Source: Lenzites betulinus (taxonomy: Eukaryota; Basidiomycota; Agaricomycetes; Polyporales; Polyporaceae). From it: a DNA stretch of 64,000 nt. Where the stretch lies: positions 186,001-250,000 of the forward strand of contig JABYQU010000008.1 in the NCBI GenBank assembly GCA_022264855.1, in the 5' to 3' direction. This document shows, one piece after another, positions 20,462 to 31,110 of the stretch (positions are counted from its first letter, which is position 1; each line of letters opens with the position of its first letter). The position numbers were made by a program, and so were the translations under genes. The notes beneath the pieces are model-generated. The model made no database searches and was not told the origin of the DNA. It was given only the letters and a program-made list of their open reading frames with translations.

Positions 20462-21310
20462 ATGCCCGAAGCCAAGATTCAAGTCGGCGACACCATCCCC
20501 CAGGGCAAGTTCACGTACATCCCTTACACGCCCGCACTCGATGACAACTCTGCGTGCGGCATTCGTGAGTGCCAGCCTGATTCGATGCGACCGATCTCTC
20601 CATCTGACATGTTTGTGATGTATCAGCTACTAAGTTGAACACAGACGAGTGGAAGGGCAAGAAGGTCGTCCTCGTTTCCGTCCCTGGCGCATTCACGGTA
20701 CGTTTGCAGATCACACAGCTCGGTTTAATCAGTCGGGTGCCTATGGACAAAAATGCAAAGCACCGAAACCGCGTGCTCGTCGTTGTGCGAGAGCCGGTGC
20801 ATTGATACCTGATCAACCTTCTTGCGCCACATAGGGTCCACACTGAGACTCGCGATGCAATGTGCATATCGCTGACGGTCGTTTCGTCTTACGAATATAG
20901 CCCACGTGCCACGCAAACCACCTCCCCCCGTTCCTGAAGAAGTACGACGAGTTCAAGGCGAAGGGCGTTGATGTGATCGCTGTCATCTCTACCAACGACG
21001 CATTTGTCCTCAGCGGCTGGGCGCGCTTCCTTGGCGTCGCGGACAAGGTACACATGCTGTTCTCCTGCGAAATATGGCGGGTAACGTGACGGCTGACCAA
21101 ACGTCTCTGTAGATCGTCATGCTCTCCGACTATGAAGCGAAGTGGTCTGCGCAGCTTGGCCTCGAGCACGATCGTTCCGCGGAGGAGCTCGGTATCCGCA
21201 CGAGGCGCTATGCGCTCATCATCGACGACCTCAAGGTCAAGTACGTCGGTGCTGAGTTTGAGCCTGGCGTAACTGCCTCCGGCGCCGATGCAGTCCTGGC
21301 AGCGCTCTGA
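20462..21310 (+). CDS. Peroxiredoxin (Prx5/Asp f 3-like), copy 1, 172 aa
   Basis: Thiol peroxidase reducing H2O2 and organic hydroperoxides. Exons 20462-20564, 20627-20697, 20901-21047, 21113-21310. Redoxin fold: VGDTIPQGKFTYIPYTP, KGKKVVLVSVPGAFTPTCH with peroxidatic Cys61 in the T-x-x-C motif, HLPPFLKKYDEFKAKGVD, VLSGWARFLG and the closing TRRYALIIDDLKVKYVG. Cys32 (SACG) is the probable partner; Cys pairs at these positions are known in Asp f 3-type proteins. Intron 2 (20698-20900, 203 nt) is far longer than the others. Tandem paralogue of the next gene, same strand, with introns 1-3 at equal positions but without its fourth intron. Confidence 0.93.
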
Positions 21311-22683
21311 CTGGCGGAGTCCTCTCTCAGACGGAGTGGATTGTAGATACATCGCTTACATGTAGGATAACCGGGGATGAGGAAGTATCATATCATATGG
21401 CAGCGAGACCCCCGAAGTGTTGTTGCCGCCCTTTCCGTTTGTTCGGTGTGTCGATTTGGAGCGAACCTATCTGGATCTGCTTCTGAGAGTGGGGCAGCGT
21501 GGTGGCGTTCAGAGGCCAAGGTCACGTGCGTCGTGACCAAGATGCACTGCGGCTGAGTGTGCTGAGTCAGTGAAACCACGCGGTAAACACACGGATCTCA
21601 GGGATCCTCTGTCTCGTGTGTTCGCCACCGATGCGGTAGGATTGGAACTTCCCAATCGAACGCTCCTCCTCCTCCTCCTCGACAAAGGGTGAGAACGCCT
21701 GATTTGGACGCTGGACGCGATCTTGCCCACAATGTCCGGGCCAACAGGCCTATTTGGCAACCCCCCCGGGGTGTTTTATATTCCCCGTTTTAGCCGGGGA
21801 GAAATGGGATATTCGGCTTCTGCACAAGATTGATCCTAGGCACACAAGCAAGAGGGAATACCGTAGCAGGGGTTGAAGGCGGTTGGTCGGAGGGTGTTTG
21901 GCATGTAATGGACATTTCTGTAAGTACCACTCGTGATCCAGTGTAGTGCGCGGCTCGCTCGATCGGTGATATTACGTTGTGCACATAAAGTATCCCCGAA
22001 TGGCGAAGAGGTCGGCGCGATTTACACGTTCATGAGTTCTAATCCACCGTCTCACCCGCTCACTCCGAACCCAAATCATTGTCCGGAAGGTCATCATGGA
22101 TACCCGGAGACCCTCCCATAATCGGGAGTCCTGATGCGGTCTGCGGTGTGGCCGGATGTCGCACACGGCTCTGTCAATTGCATCAGTATGGCTCGCAGCT
22201 CCCCCTTGCCAGGTGCCATCGGCACAAGGCGACAGGTGCTCCCAGGGACAGCGCAACATCGATAACACGACAAGGGACACCCGCACAGACAGCATCAGAC
22301 GTGGAAGCCTGCAGCGCACTAGGCGTCCCCCGGCGCAGCGCATGCATACTACTGGTCAACAGAAGCCCGCGGAAGCCTGTGCGAGCTCCTCGCGCGAAGC
22401 CAAACCGATGGCGCGTACCACCCCATACCCCTCCCGTACCACCCGGTCGGACGCGATAACGCAATCTCTATAGGTGCACGTTCTCGATGACTGTCTGTCA
22501 GTGTCTCACCACGGCGGAGGTCCACCTGCACCAGAATAGGCCGCGCACAGGCTCCGTCGCTGTGACGCTGGCGCTGGGCATGGTATATAAAGAACATGTA
22601 CCGCGTGAGTGAGAAAGCGCAAGCACCCTCGTACCTTCCTCTCAACCTCTATACCTCCCCCAAACCCTCTCAGTGTATACGAT
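21311..22683. other. Region between the peroxiredoxin copies, no gene seen
   Basis: 1.37 kb. Contains a CTC trinucleotide microsatellite at 21663-21680 and, near the end, the TATA box of copy 2. Short frames at 21933-22473 have no signature. Confidence 0.5.
22584..22591 (+). promoter_or_regulatory. TATA box of peroxiredoxin 2
   Basis: TATATAAA, about 95 bp before the ATG at 22684. Confidence 0.6.
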
Positions 22684-23464
22684 ATGGTCTCCATCAAAGT
22701 CGGCGACGAGATCCCCCTGGGCAAATTCATTTACGTGCCCTACACACCCGAGCTCGCAGACAGCAGCGCGTGCGGCCTCCGTACGTCGATCTTTCGCGAT
22801 CACTGTGGCCCTCGGAGAGGATGATGCTCATCCTCGCCTGTTTCTCTGCGACAGCCGCCAAGGTCTCTACCGACGCGTGGAAGGGCAAGAAGGTCCTGAT
22901 CTTCGGCCTTCCCGGCGCTTTCACTGTAAGCTGCTCTGTCCCGCTCCGCTGCAGGGGCGAATGCTCACAGCACCGGGTTATAGCCCCCGTGCCACGGGAA
23001 CCACGCACCGCAGTACCTCGCAAAGGTTGACGAGCTCAAGGCGAAGGGCGTCGACGTCATCGCCGTCCTTTCTGCGAACGACCCCTTCGTCCTGAGCGGC
23101 TGGTCCCGTATCCTCGGCTTCGAGGACAAGGTCAGTGCGGTCAACCGTCATGCCATATAACTCGAACTCACCTCGAACGGTCGGGACGTCAGATCCTTGC
23201 GCTTTCGGACTTCGAGACGGAGTGGTCAGACAAGCTTGGTCTTACGGTGGACCTCAGCGGAGCGGGTATCGGCCTGGGCAAGCGTACTACGCGCTTTGCA
23301 CTCCTCCTTGACGACCTGAAGGTCAAGTACATCGGCGTGAGTACCATGGCTATAAAGTCCGCTATTGACATGCGTTACTCACATTCGCGGGAATGCTATA
23401 GGTTGAGGAAGACCCGACCCAGGTCACCGTGTCCGGCGTTGAGCCGGTCCTTGCGGCGCTTTGA
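22684..23464 (+). CDS. Peroxiredoxin (Prx5/Asp f 3-like), copy 2, 173 aa
   Basis: Exons 22684-22780, 22855-22925, 22984-23130, 23193-23336, 23402-23464. Same fold as copy 1: VGDEIPLGKFIYVPYTP, KGKKVLIFGLPGAFTPPCHG with peroxidatic Cys59, YLAKVDELKAKGVDVIAVLS, VLSGWSRILGFEDK, TRFALLLDDLKVKYIG and the C-terminal VEPVLAAL. Cys30 matches Cys32 of copy 1. Exon 2 (71 nt) and exon 3 (147 nt) have identical lengths in both copies; copy 2 has an additional intron (23337-23401) after KVKYIG. Substitution of the Thr before the peroxidatic Cys by Pro (PPC rather than PTC) is a visible difference near the active site. The two copies probably arose by local duplication and have since diverged. Confidence 0.93.
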
Positions 23465-23735
23465 ATCGAAGACAAGTTGTAACGTTGTAACAGATACCAA
23501 TGTATGCTTTGGATGAACCTTGCTATTTGAGACCGTTCGCTTGGCATGAATCTGTACGAAAGGGGCAGTAGTCACCGAGTGAACATGCATGGATTTATGT
23601 GGCGGACAATTATACATGCACCATGCGGGGTCCGAGGGATACAGAAGCGCGTAGTATCATTCGAGAAGTGGACCCCGGCCAGAATAGGAATCGAAGCAGT
23701 AACTGTGCATATCGTTGACCTTTAGCCTGCGCGTA

Positions 23736-24827
23736 CTAGATGCTGACGCTGATGTCCATGTCGGAGGAGTTATTATAGTCGACGAATGGTATGGAAGAGA
23801 TATCGAGGCCGAAGGTGACGTCCTCGATGTGCTCGATGGATGCGTCCTTGGGTTCGAAGTCCGCAAGAATTTGCCTGTACCGCGGGGCCTGTGACTCCGG
23901 CGAGTTGACCGCGGCGAGCGCGCGCTTCTTGGGCGTGGATGTCATTATGAAGCCGGTTTTCTTCTCGCCGACGCCACCGCGCCCGCGTGTCGCGCTGCGT
24001 CCACGGGTGACAGTTATGTTGGCGTGGATACTGGGGTAGAGAGGTGTGCGCGCAGGGAGCTTCTGGCTGCGAGTGCGCAGGACGCGAGCGTGCGCGGTGG
24101 GGGAGTCCGCGTTGCTCAAGACGAGGGGCGCGACACGGTGTGACTGGGAGCGCGTGATAGGGCGTTGCAGGTCGAAGGTAGGCGTACGGGGCTGGACGGC
24201 TGTGCGGCGGCGCTTCTGGGGACGCTCCTCTGATCCACGGGAGGAGCCCTCATCCTCCTCGCGCAACATGGCGAGCGCAGGTGGCGAGGCGAGGGACATG
24301 ACCGAGCGGTTGCGTCCGACGTATGGGGATGCAGGGCTGGGAGGAACGCCTCTGGGAGTTTCGAATACAGAGCGGGAGCTCCGTGAGCGCTTCGACGCTA
24401 GCTCGGGCGTGGCGCTGCGAATTCCGACGAGAACTTCGATCGAGTTGCGGATGAGCACGTCGGAGCGCGAGTCGCCGGTGTCGATTTGCATGGCGAGCGG
24501 GAGCTTGGTGTTGAGGCTGTCTGCAACGCCGAGAAGCTCGGTGCGGTTCATAGTGACGAGGTCGGCGTGGCAGCAGAAAGGGACCGCGTTCAGCGCGGTG
24601 ATCACAATGACGTCCTCGTCAAGGTCTTCGTTCTGTAGGGCCACACATGCACGGTGAGCACATGGAGGCTCGGTTGGGTTGGACGATTCAGCGGGTTGCG
24701 GCGAAACGGAAGCTGGGGAGGTATCATCTTCGTCTTCGCGGGCCCGTTTGCCAAGGGTAGGCCTGGGCTTGATGACATTGAGCAGCCGTCGCAAAGTGGC
24801 CTTCTTCCCTGTTGCAAGGTTTGCCAT
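23736..24827 (-). CDS. Unrecognised basic, low-complexity protein, 363 aa, single exon
   Basis: A 1,092-bp intronless frame starting at the ATG 24827. I recognise no family. The N-terminus is basic (KKATLRRLLNVIKPRPTLGK), followed by an acidic/Pro-Ser stretch, then a more ordered segment of about residues 55-135 (HRACVALQNEDLDEDVIVIT, NRTELLGVADSLNTKLPLAM, DVLIRNSIEVLVGIRS). The C-terminal half is rich in Arg, Ser, Thr and Pro with a candidate nuclear localisation signal (RPQKRRRTAVQPR) and several SP/TP sites, and ends in an acidic tail. A nuclear, possibly cell-cycle-regulated protein is plausible but only inferred. Convergent with peroxiredoxin 2 and divergent from NDC1. The length of the open frame without stops supports it being real. 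Confidence 0.7.
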   Translation of the reverse strand: MANLATGKKATLRRLLNVIKPRPTLGKRAREDEDDTSPASVSPQPAESSNPTEPPCAHRACVALQNEDLDEDVIVITALNAVPFCCHADLVTMNRTELLGVADSLNTKLPLAMQIDTGDSRSDVLIRNSIEVLVGIRSATPELASKRSRSSRSVFETPRGVPPSPASPYVGRNRSVMSLASPPALAMLREEDEGSSRGSEERPQKRRRTAVQPRTPTFDLQRPITRSQSHRVAPLVLSNADSPTAHARVLRTRSQKLPARTPLYPSIHANITVTRGRSATRGRGGVGEKKTGFIMTSTPKKRALAAVNSPESQAPRYRQILADFEPKDASIEHIEDVTFGLDISSIPFVDYNNSSDMDISVSI

Positions 24828-25417
24828 GGAAGTGGATACCTTAGTGGTAGTGAGGAATGTGGGCTGATGTTTGAGCGGCGGGGAGTGTTGCGTCGTTAGG
24901 ACTTTGATCCTTCATTAAATGGTCAAGGAGCAGTGGGACTGAGGCTGACAGATGAGGCTGGCGGCGGTTGACGGTCTATGCAAGGCTCAGACGAGATGTC
25001 GTTCATCTACTCCAGTAGGCCAGCCTCTGAATGCTTCTATGTCAGATAAGAGACGTGTTTGCAGTCTTCGAGTTCCAAGGCGTAGCCAAGAATGGGCCGT
25101 GTGCCGGAAGGTGGACGCATCGTGACTGCAGCAGTACTGTCGTCAGTGAGCTGAGGCAACAAACATTCTTGATTCTCCTCGGGATACTACTGTGATTGAC
25201 TGAGAAAGCGCTAATCAAACAGCCTCAGTGGCTTCAAGTTTACCATATACGCGTCTGTAGTTGTCGAGGCAAGAAGACATGGAGGAGTCGAGCAAAGCTT
25301 CGCGCGGCGCGTATCGAATCTCGATCATCCGGTCATTGCCGATGGATTGCCACGTGACATAAAGACGCGGTCGCGTTGAGCTCGTCGTGTTCACCGTCGA
25401 CCTCATCGCCCACAACG
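24828..25417. promoter_or_regulatory. Divergent region hypothetical gene/NDC1
   Basis: 590 bp between start codons, no gene seen. The NDC1 frame is open upstream to 25376 without an ATG. Confidence 0.4.
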
Positions 25418-28004
25418 ATGGCCACACGCACACCCCATCGGGCGTCCACGTCCACACCAACGACGGCTATACGATCTACGCTTTTGTCACGAAGTGCCCC
25501 GTCTATTCCTCCTGCCTCTCAGCTCTATGAACCACTCATCAAAGGTGTCTTGCGCCACCGGCTGTACAAAATCTTCCTCCAGTCTGCACTCTCATGCTGG
25601 GCCCTTACGACGTTGTGGATGACATGGAGAAAAGGAGGGCTCTTAGGGTGGGGCATGGACGCACTGTTCCTTCCAGTGATGCCGTCCACGTTGGGCTTCG
25701 CGGTGGTCATATTCCTGGCCGGTGCCCTACCGGTTGTGGTTCTACGAAAGAGCCACCTAGTGGGTGAGTGATATGAAAATTTGTCGAACATTCCTGTATT
25801 TTGGGGTTGTCTGTGTGGTACATCATCCAGGCCCTGACTGTCAAGTAACAAATGTATGGTTGCTTGACAAGCATCCCATACTCTCACTCCACGCTTCCAC
25901 ACCATTCGTTTCTGTCAGCGCAACTGTATCGTTGAACAGTTTGCTGACTACGTTTATCAGCTGCACCGACTCCGGCTACCTCTCCATCGACAATTCTTAG
26001 CGGTGCCCTGCAAAAGCGCAGCACCGCCCATGCACTATTCGTCTACCTCAACTCCTCTCTGTCTCTCTTGTTTCTCCATGTGCTCATCACCGGCGCGTAT
26101 GACACCAATGCCCCAGCCAATACACGGCTAACACTGTTCGTGAAGTCGAGGTCAGTGAATTTCCTCACAGCTTCCCTGCTCTCGCCTCACCATGTCTTCG
26201 CAGGAAACATCCTTATTACTTGAACGGTCACCTACTTTACGTTCTGAGCTCTCAAATAATGGTTGGCGTGGCATGTCTACTCCGCTGTGTTCTCCTCGAC
26301 CGCTTCGCTGTCCGCTGGACACGCATCCTCAACTCCCATGCAAGCGAGAAGATGAAATCGTTCGGACTCGCCCGCGTTGTCACTGTCGGTCTTACCACGC
26401 TGGTGTATACGCTGCTGATCACCCTGGTCCAACTTCTCACCTTTGCCCTCGCCCGCTCTGTTCTCTTGCCGGTGCTCTTCCAAATCCCGTTTGTCCATCA
26501 CTTCCTTCGCCCCTTCGCCGCCCATTTCCTGAGGGGCGCATGGACCATCACTCTCCTCACCCGTCACTGGTCTCTTATCTCCCGTGCTTTCTACTTGGCT
26601 CTCACTAACGTTGGGATCTGGGAGTTCTCCGAGAGCTCGTTCGATGCTATCGTCGCGGAGGTAACTTGTTTGCTTTATCAGCCTTGCCTCTATACTGATG
26701 AATGGATAATTATAGCCGATTGCCGTTGCTCAGCAAACAGCTGATCCAGGGCTCACATTAGTTTCTGGGCTTACGTCCTCCGATGCATATCTTAAACACT
26801 TCGCATATGCAGAGCTGCAAGGTTTCTCCACCGACGACTCCCCTTCTGCGGCAGACCGCCGCACGGCTCTATTCATCGACCAAAAATTTAATCCCGGCTT
26901 GTGGTCAACACTTGCCAGGGAGTCCTTGCTCACGCTCGGCCGTGATTACCAGCTGCTGCTGAGAAGAGGAAAACCGGCGACAAATAGTACGTGTCGACTG
27001 TCCGCGCCTGTCGCATGCACTAATGATATTCGCAATGCAGCTGCTGCGCCTCCTGTCGCTCATAGCAAACCCTCCGCACCGCTGCCTACACAAGGGACGC
27101 CACTCATACGGACAAAGGTGTATAAGCCCGCACAGACATCACCGCTCCATGCCGCATTTGACACATTCGCGTCGGATGGACCGCTGGCCGCCGCTGTGAC
27201 TGAGACGGCCGAAGCCGGCGCGTCTCACATCCCCGAACTCTTCCGGTCCGTCATGCCGTCGTCCCCTCAGGCGAAAGTCGACGCCGCGCTTGAGTCCGTG
27301 AAGAAGGCGGAGGAGAACGTCGCTGCGGCCGTGAACCAAGCCGGAAGCAAATGGAGCCAGGGCGTGAGCGGCGCGCTCGCAGCGTGTCTGCCGAAGGGTG
27401 CTGCACGGTCGGTGTCAAGAATCCAAGGATGGTGGACGCGCGAGCGTATCCACCGTGTCGCGGAAACAAGCCTCCCGAATCGTTATATGGATGCCTTGGC
27501 GGCCGAAGGTGCGTTTTGATATCGTGCTATAGAAGGCCGAGACTGATCGTTGGAATCTCATGGAACGCCGACAGTTCTAAGCCGACTAGTTTGTGCCTCG
27601 TTGACGGAGGACCGGTACGGCGTGGTGCAGCGTGACATACCCAGGATAATCGAGGCGCTGCTCTCGTTCCTCACCGCGCTCGAGGAGTACCAGGCAGAGC
27701 TAAACGTGTCCTACACGCTTCCACCGCCTGACCAGCTGCAGAAGCTGTCGCCGAGGGAGGTCGCCGATAAGGAGATGTTGGCAATGGAGGCTGCGCGTGC
27801 GGGCGAGGTGCTCGGCGTAGTCAGCGACGGTACGTGTGACCGAATTGCGGGCGTACCGAGTCGGTCGATGCTCACTGACAGCCGTCCATAGCGATCAAGG
27901 ATGGCATAGTGCAGGTAGTGCGGACCTTTGGGGACAAGCTGTCGGCGTTCAAGTTCCCTCCACACATCGCGAGGAAGCTGCAGGGTTTCGTGGACTATAA
28001 CTAG
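25418..28004 (+). CDS. NDC1: Nucleoporin NDC1 (Ndc1-Nup family), 699 aa
   Basis: Transmembrane nucleoporin that anchors nuclear pore complexes and, in fungi, inserts spindle pole bodies into the nuclear envelope. Exons 25418-25763, 25961-26150, 26204-26660, 26716-26986, 27041-27508, 27575-27829, 27892-28004. The N-terminal half has the paired membrane segments of the family: LYKIFLQSALSCWALTTLW, LGFAVVIFLAGALPVVVL, LFVYLNSSLSLLFLHVLI, KHPYYLNGHLLYVLSSQIMV, LARVVTVGLTTLVYTLLITL. KHPYYLNG after a long loop and LTSSDAYLKHFAYAEL followed by ADRRTALFIDQKFNPGLW are typical of the fungal family. The C-terminal half is cytosolic and helical, ending FGDKLSAFKFPPHIARKL. Intron 1 (25764-25960) is 197 nt; no in-frame internal exon is needed to join the flanks. 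Confidence 0.85.
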
Positions 28005-29101
28005 GGCGCAGCAGAAGCAGTTCGAACGAACCCTACGCTGAACGGGACCGGAGGCCGGACACAGCTTTTGATGAAGCCCAGCAGCCGGGGCCTCCGACTG
28101 AATGCGGATCTCGCGTTCTCTCGAGACGCGCGAGCCCGTAATGATGCTGCTGGACCGGAAGACCGGCGTGATTATATTGGTGACTGGATGCATTCGTGTA
28201 GTACCATGTTATGAGCTCTAGGTTCAGCTGTTTGAGCGTGGGCCGTGATCGACGTATGCGTAAGGGTTTACCTTTCGGAGGGTGCATGTCTAGGGTGCGC
28301 GTACCAGGACGGAGGCCAAAAGCGTCGTTCGTCCGGGAGTTAGCAGAAGCCGATGTCATGGTCAGCATCGGGAGTCGGTGTCTATTTTACCAGGTTCCCA
28401 GGCACGGCGAGTCATGCCATATTGGGGCTGGGGCTGTGCCGATCATTAGAAGCACCCACCGCACGATCTTCATGGATCTGACCCCCTTGTTCTCAGCCCG
28501 GTTCCCGCTGGCCCGCTCTCTGCGTCTCTCCCTATGATTTCCGGTCTCTCATTGATTTATCGTATCCGGAAGTAGATGATGCCTGACTTACTTGCATGCT
28601 GGGAGAGCTCTGATGTACCGGGCGGAGCGATTGCCGAGACCGAGTGATAGAGCAGCTTCGGTGTGGGTGCCCGAGGTGAGTCTCCGTTGCAGAACGGAGG
28701 ATGCTGGTCATCGGGACGCGAAGCTGACCGGAGCTGACCTCCATTTCAAGGGCTGCGTGCGGTCGCCGAGGACGCGAACTGGAGAGAGGGGACGAAGGGC
28801 GCCGAAAGCAGTAAACACCCGCCGATCTTGGCTGATAACCTTCATCCGCGGCTGCCTCTCGGCTGCCGGGCAAGCAGTTTACCGGTTCGTTACCGTCGGG
28901 GCCATATTTCGTTACTCATCCAGGTCTCGACTCCCCGCAAGCTGACGACGGCGTGTTGACTGGCGCTACAACCGTTGTGCCACCCACACTGGCAGCCCAT
29001 GATCCGGTCTGCCGTTAGTTATATAAGAGCGGTCGACGGGGCGCCGTTGCGGTGGTTTTCAGCCGCTCCCCGCAAACCCCTCCGTTGCTCGTTCACGCAC
29101 G
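28005..29101. other. Intergenic, no gene seen
   Basis: 1.1 kb between NDC1 and the MFS gene. Short frames on both strands without signature; the last 100 bp hold the MFS core promoter. Confidence 0.5.
29020..29027 (+). promoter_or_regulatory. TATA box of the MFS transporter gene
   Basis: TATATAAG, 82 bp before the ATG at 29102. Confidence 0.6.
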
Positions 29102-31110
29102 ATGTCTGGCTCTGTCTCCCCCCGTTCATCAACGAGCACGCTCCACGACCCCAGGATGCAGCACGTCTTCAACCCCCATGTAGAAGAGGACTTGCACCGC
29201 GAGGAGCTCCGCGCAGAAGAATATGGCGGAGACGATCCTCAAGACCCTTTGCCGAAGGAGCATGGCGAGATTCCGATCCCGGTGGATGACAAGACGGACC
29301 CGAACAGGGTCGCTTGGGACGGACACGACGACCCTGAGAATCCTCAAAACTGGTCCAGGGCGCGCAAGTGGGTCATCACCGTGTTGTGTGTGCTCATGAC
29401 TGTCAATGTGTGAGCATTCGTCTCTTCTTCGTTGGAAAGTGGACGAATGTGCTGAGACTCGGCCTCCAGGACTTTTGCATCTTCTGCACCCTCGGCCGCA
29501 GGTCTTTACATCGCCAGCGAGTTTCACTCCAGTACCGAAGTTGGATACCTGGTCACTTCCATTTTCCTCTGTGGCTATGTGGTTGGCCCTCTCCTCTGGG
29601 GTCCTGGTTCCGAGTTGTACGGACGCCGCATCATTTTCAGAGTCACCCTAGTGTGCTACGTCCTCCTGCACCTCGGGCAGGCACTAGCGAACAACCTCAC
29701 GACGCTCTTAGTCACCCGTTTCCTTACTGGCATGTTCGCATGCGCGCCCTTGACAAACTGCGGAGGGGTCATCGTCGATATCTGGGACCCAATCACTCGT
29801 GGTACAGCCACCGCCCTTTTCTCCGCGGGAGTGTTCATCGGTCCTGTCCTTGGCCCCATTGCAGGTGGATTGTGAGTAGCTTGCGCGATGTCGTATCTCC
29901 TTCGTCGCTCACCACATTTGCAGCATAACGGAAAGCTTCCTTGGCTGGCGATGGGTGTTTTGGATCATGATGATCTTCGCTGGAACTTGCACTGTCATCG
30001 CAATCGCTCTCCTTCCGGAGACGTATGCGCCAGTGCTCTTGCAGTGGAAGGTACGTCATATTATCCAGGTTTACCTGAGCTGCCAACTAAATTCTTGTAT
30101 TCAGGCTCAGAGGCTTCGTAAAGCCAGCCCTGTAGAGAACGCCGAAATCTACGCGGAGCACGAGAAGTCAGATTGGTCAGCCAGGGGAATCCTCCACCGC
30201 ACGCTCTATCGGCCCGTCCAGATGCTCTTCATGGAGCCTATCCTGCTTCTGGTCACCATTTACCTTTCGCTCGTCTACGGTGTCCTCTACGCACGTACGT
30301 CTTCTATACTCGTCGGGTTCGGTTCGTCATATCTGACAACTCCCCTTTTCAGTGTTCGAGGCTCTGCCGCTCATCTTTGTCGGTACCCGCGGCTTCACAA
30401 TCGGCCAGTCAGGATTGATCTTCATCGGCGTCGGTATCGGTACCTCCATCGGTGCCTACATGACAATTCCCCTTTCCAAGCACTATCCTGGGTTGATTGT
30501 GAAGTGGCGCGGCTTCCCGCCTCCCGAGGAACGCCTTCTCGGTGCCATGATCGGCGCGCCCTCGCTCGTCGTTGGCTGCTTCTGGCTCGGATGGACTGGC
30601 CAGTACCCGAGCATTCACTGGATCGTCCCCGCGATCGCCACCGTTCCGATTGGGTTCAGTGTCGCACTTGTATTCAACTCGTTCTTGGTGAGTCGTCCGG
30701 GAGGCCTTTGCTACATGTGATACTGACATGCTCTACAGTCGTACCTCATCGACACGTACTTGCAGTATAGCGCGTCAGCGTTCTCCGCGAACACAATCAT
30801 CCGTTCCGCCGTGGGCGCCGCCTTCCCGCTATTTACAGTGCAGATGTTCCACAAGCTCGGCATCAACTGGGCGTGTACGCTCATCGGTTTCTGCGCGCTG
30901 CTTCTCGCGCCGAGCCCATTCTTGTTCTACAAGTACGGCACTTGGATTCGTCAGAAGTCCAAGTTCTCTCCTTGTTTGGTGCGTTCTTGACTATGAGATT
31001 CAAACCTAGAATCGAACTAATCGGCTTCTGCACGTTTTTAGGATCTTATCATCGCAAAAGAAATCGCAGATGCAGAAGCCGCGGAGGCGAAGGGCTCCGA
31101 GAAGGTCTAA
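29102..31110 (+). CDS. MFS transporter, DHA1 (drug:H+/polyamine) type, 556 aa
   Basis: Plasma-membrane proton antiporter of the 12-helix DHA1 group. Exons 29102-29409, 29470-29871, 29924-30050, 30105-30294, 30353-30687, 30739-30978, 31042-31110, all in phase. The N-terminus is cytosolic and acidic and ends in the family signature DPENPQNWSRARKWVIT before helix 1. Motif A is WGPGSELYGRR between helices 2 and 3; helix 5 carries GVFIGPVLGPIAGGFITE (antiporter motif C, GPxxGP). WRWVFWIMMIFAGTCTVIA and LPETYAPVLLQWKAQRLRK follow, then a central loop and six further helices, with YSASAFSANTIIRSAVGAAF near the end. Basidiomycete relatives are often named polyamine transporters, but the substrate cannot be read from sequence. 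TATA box 82 bp upstream. Confidence 0.9.
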
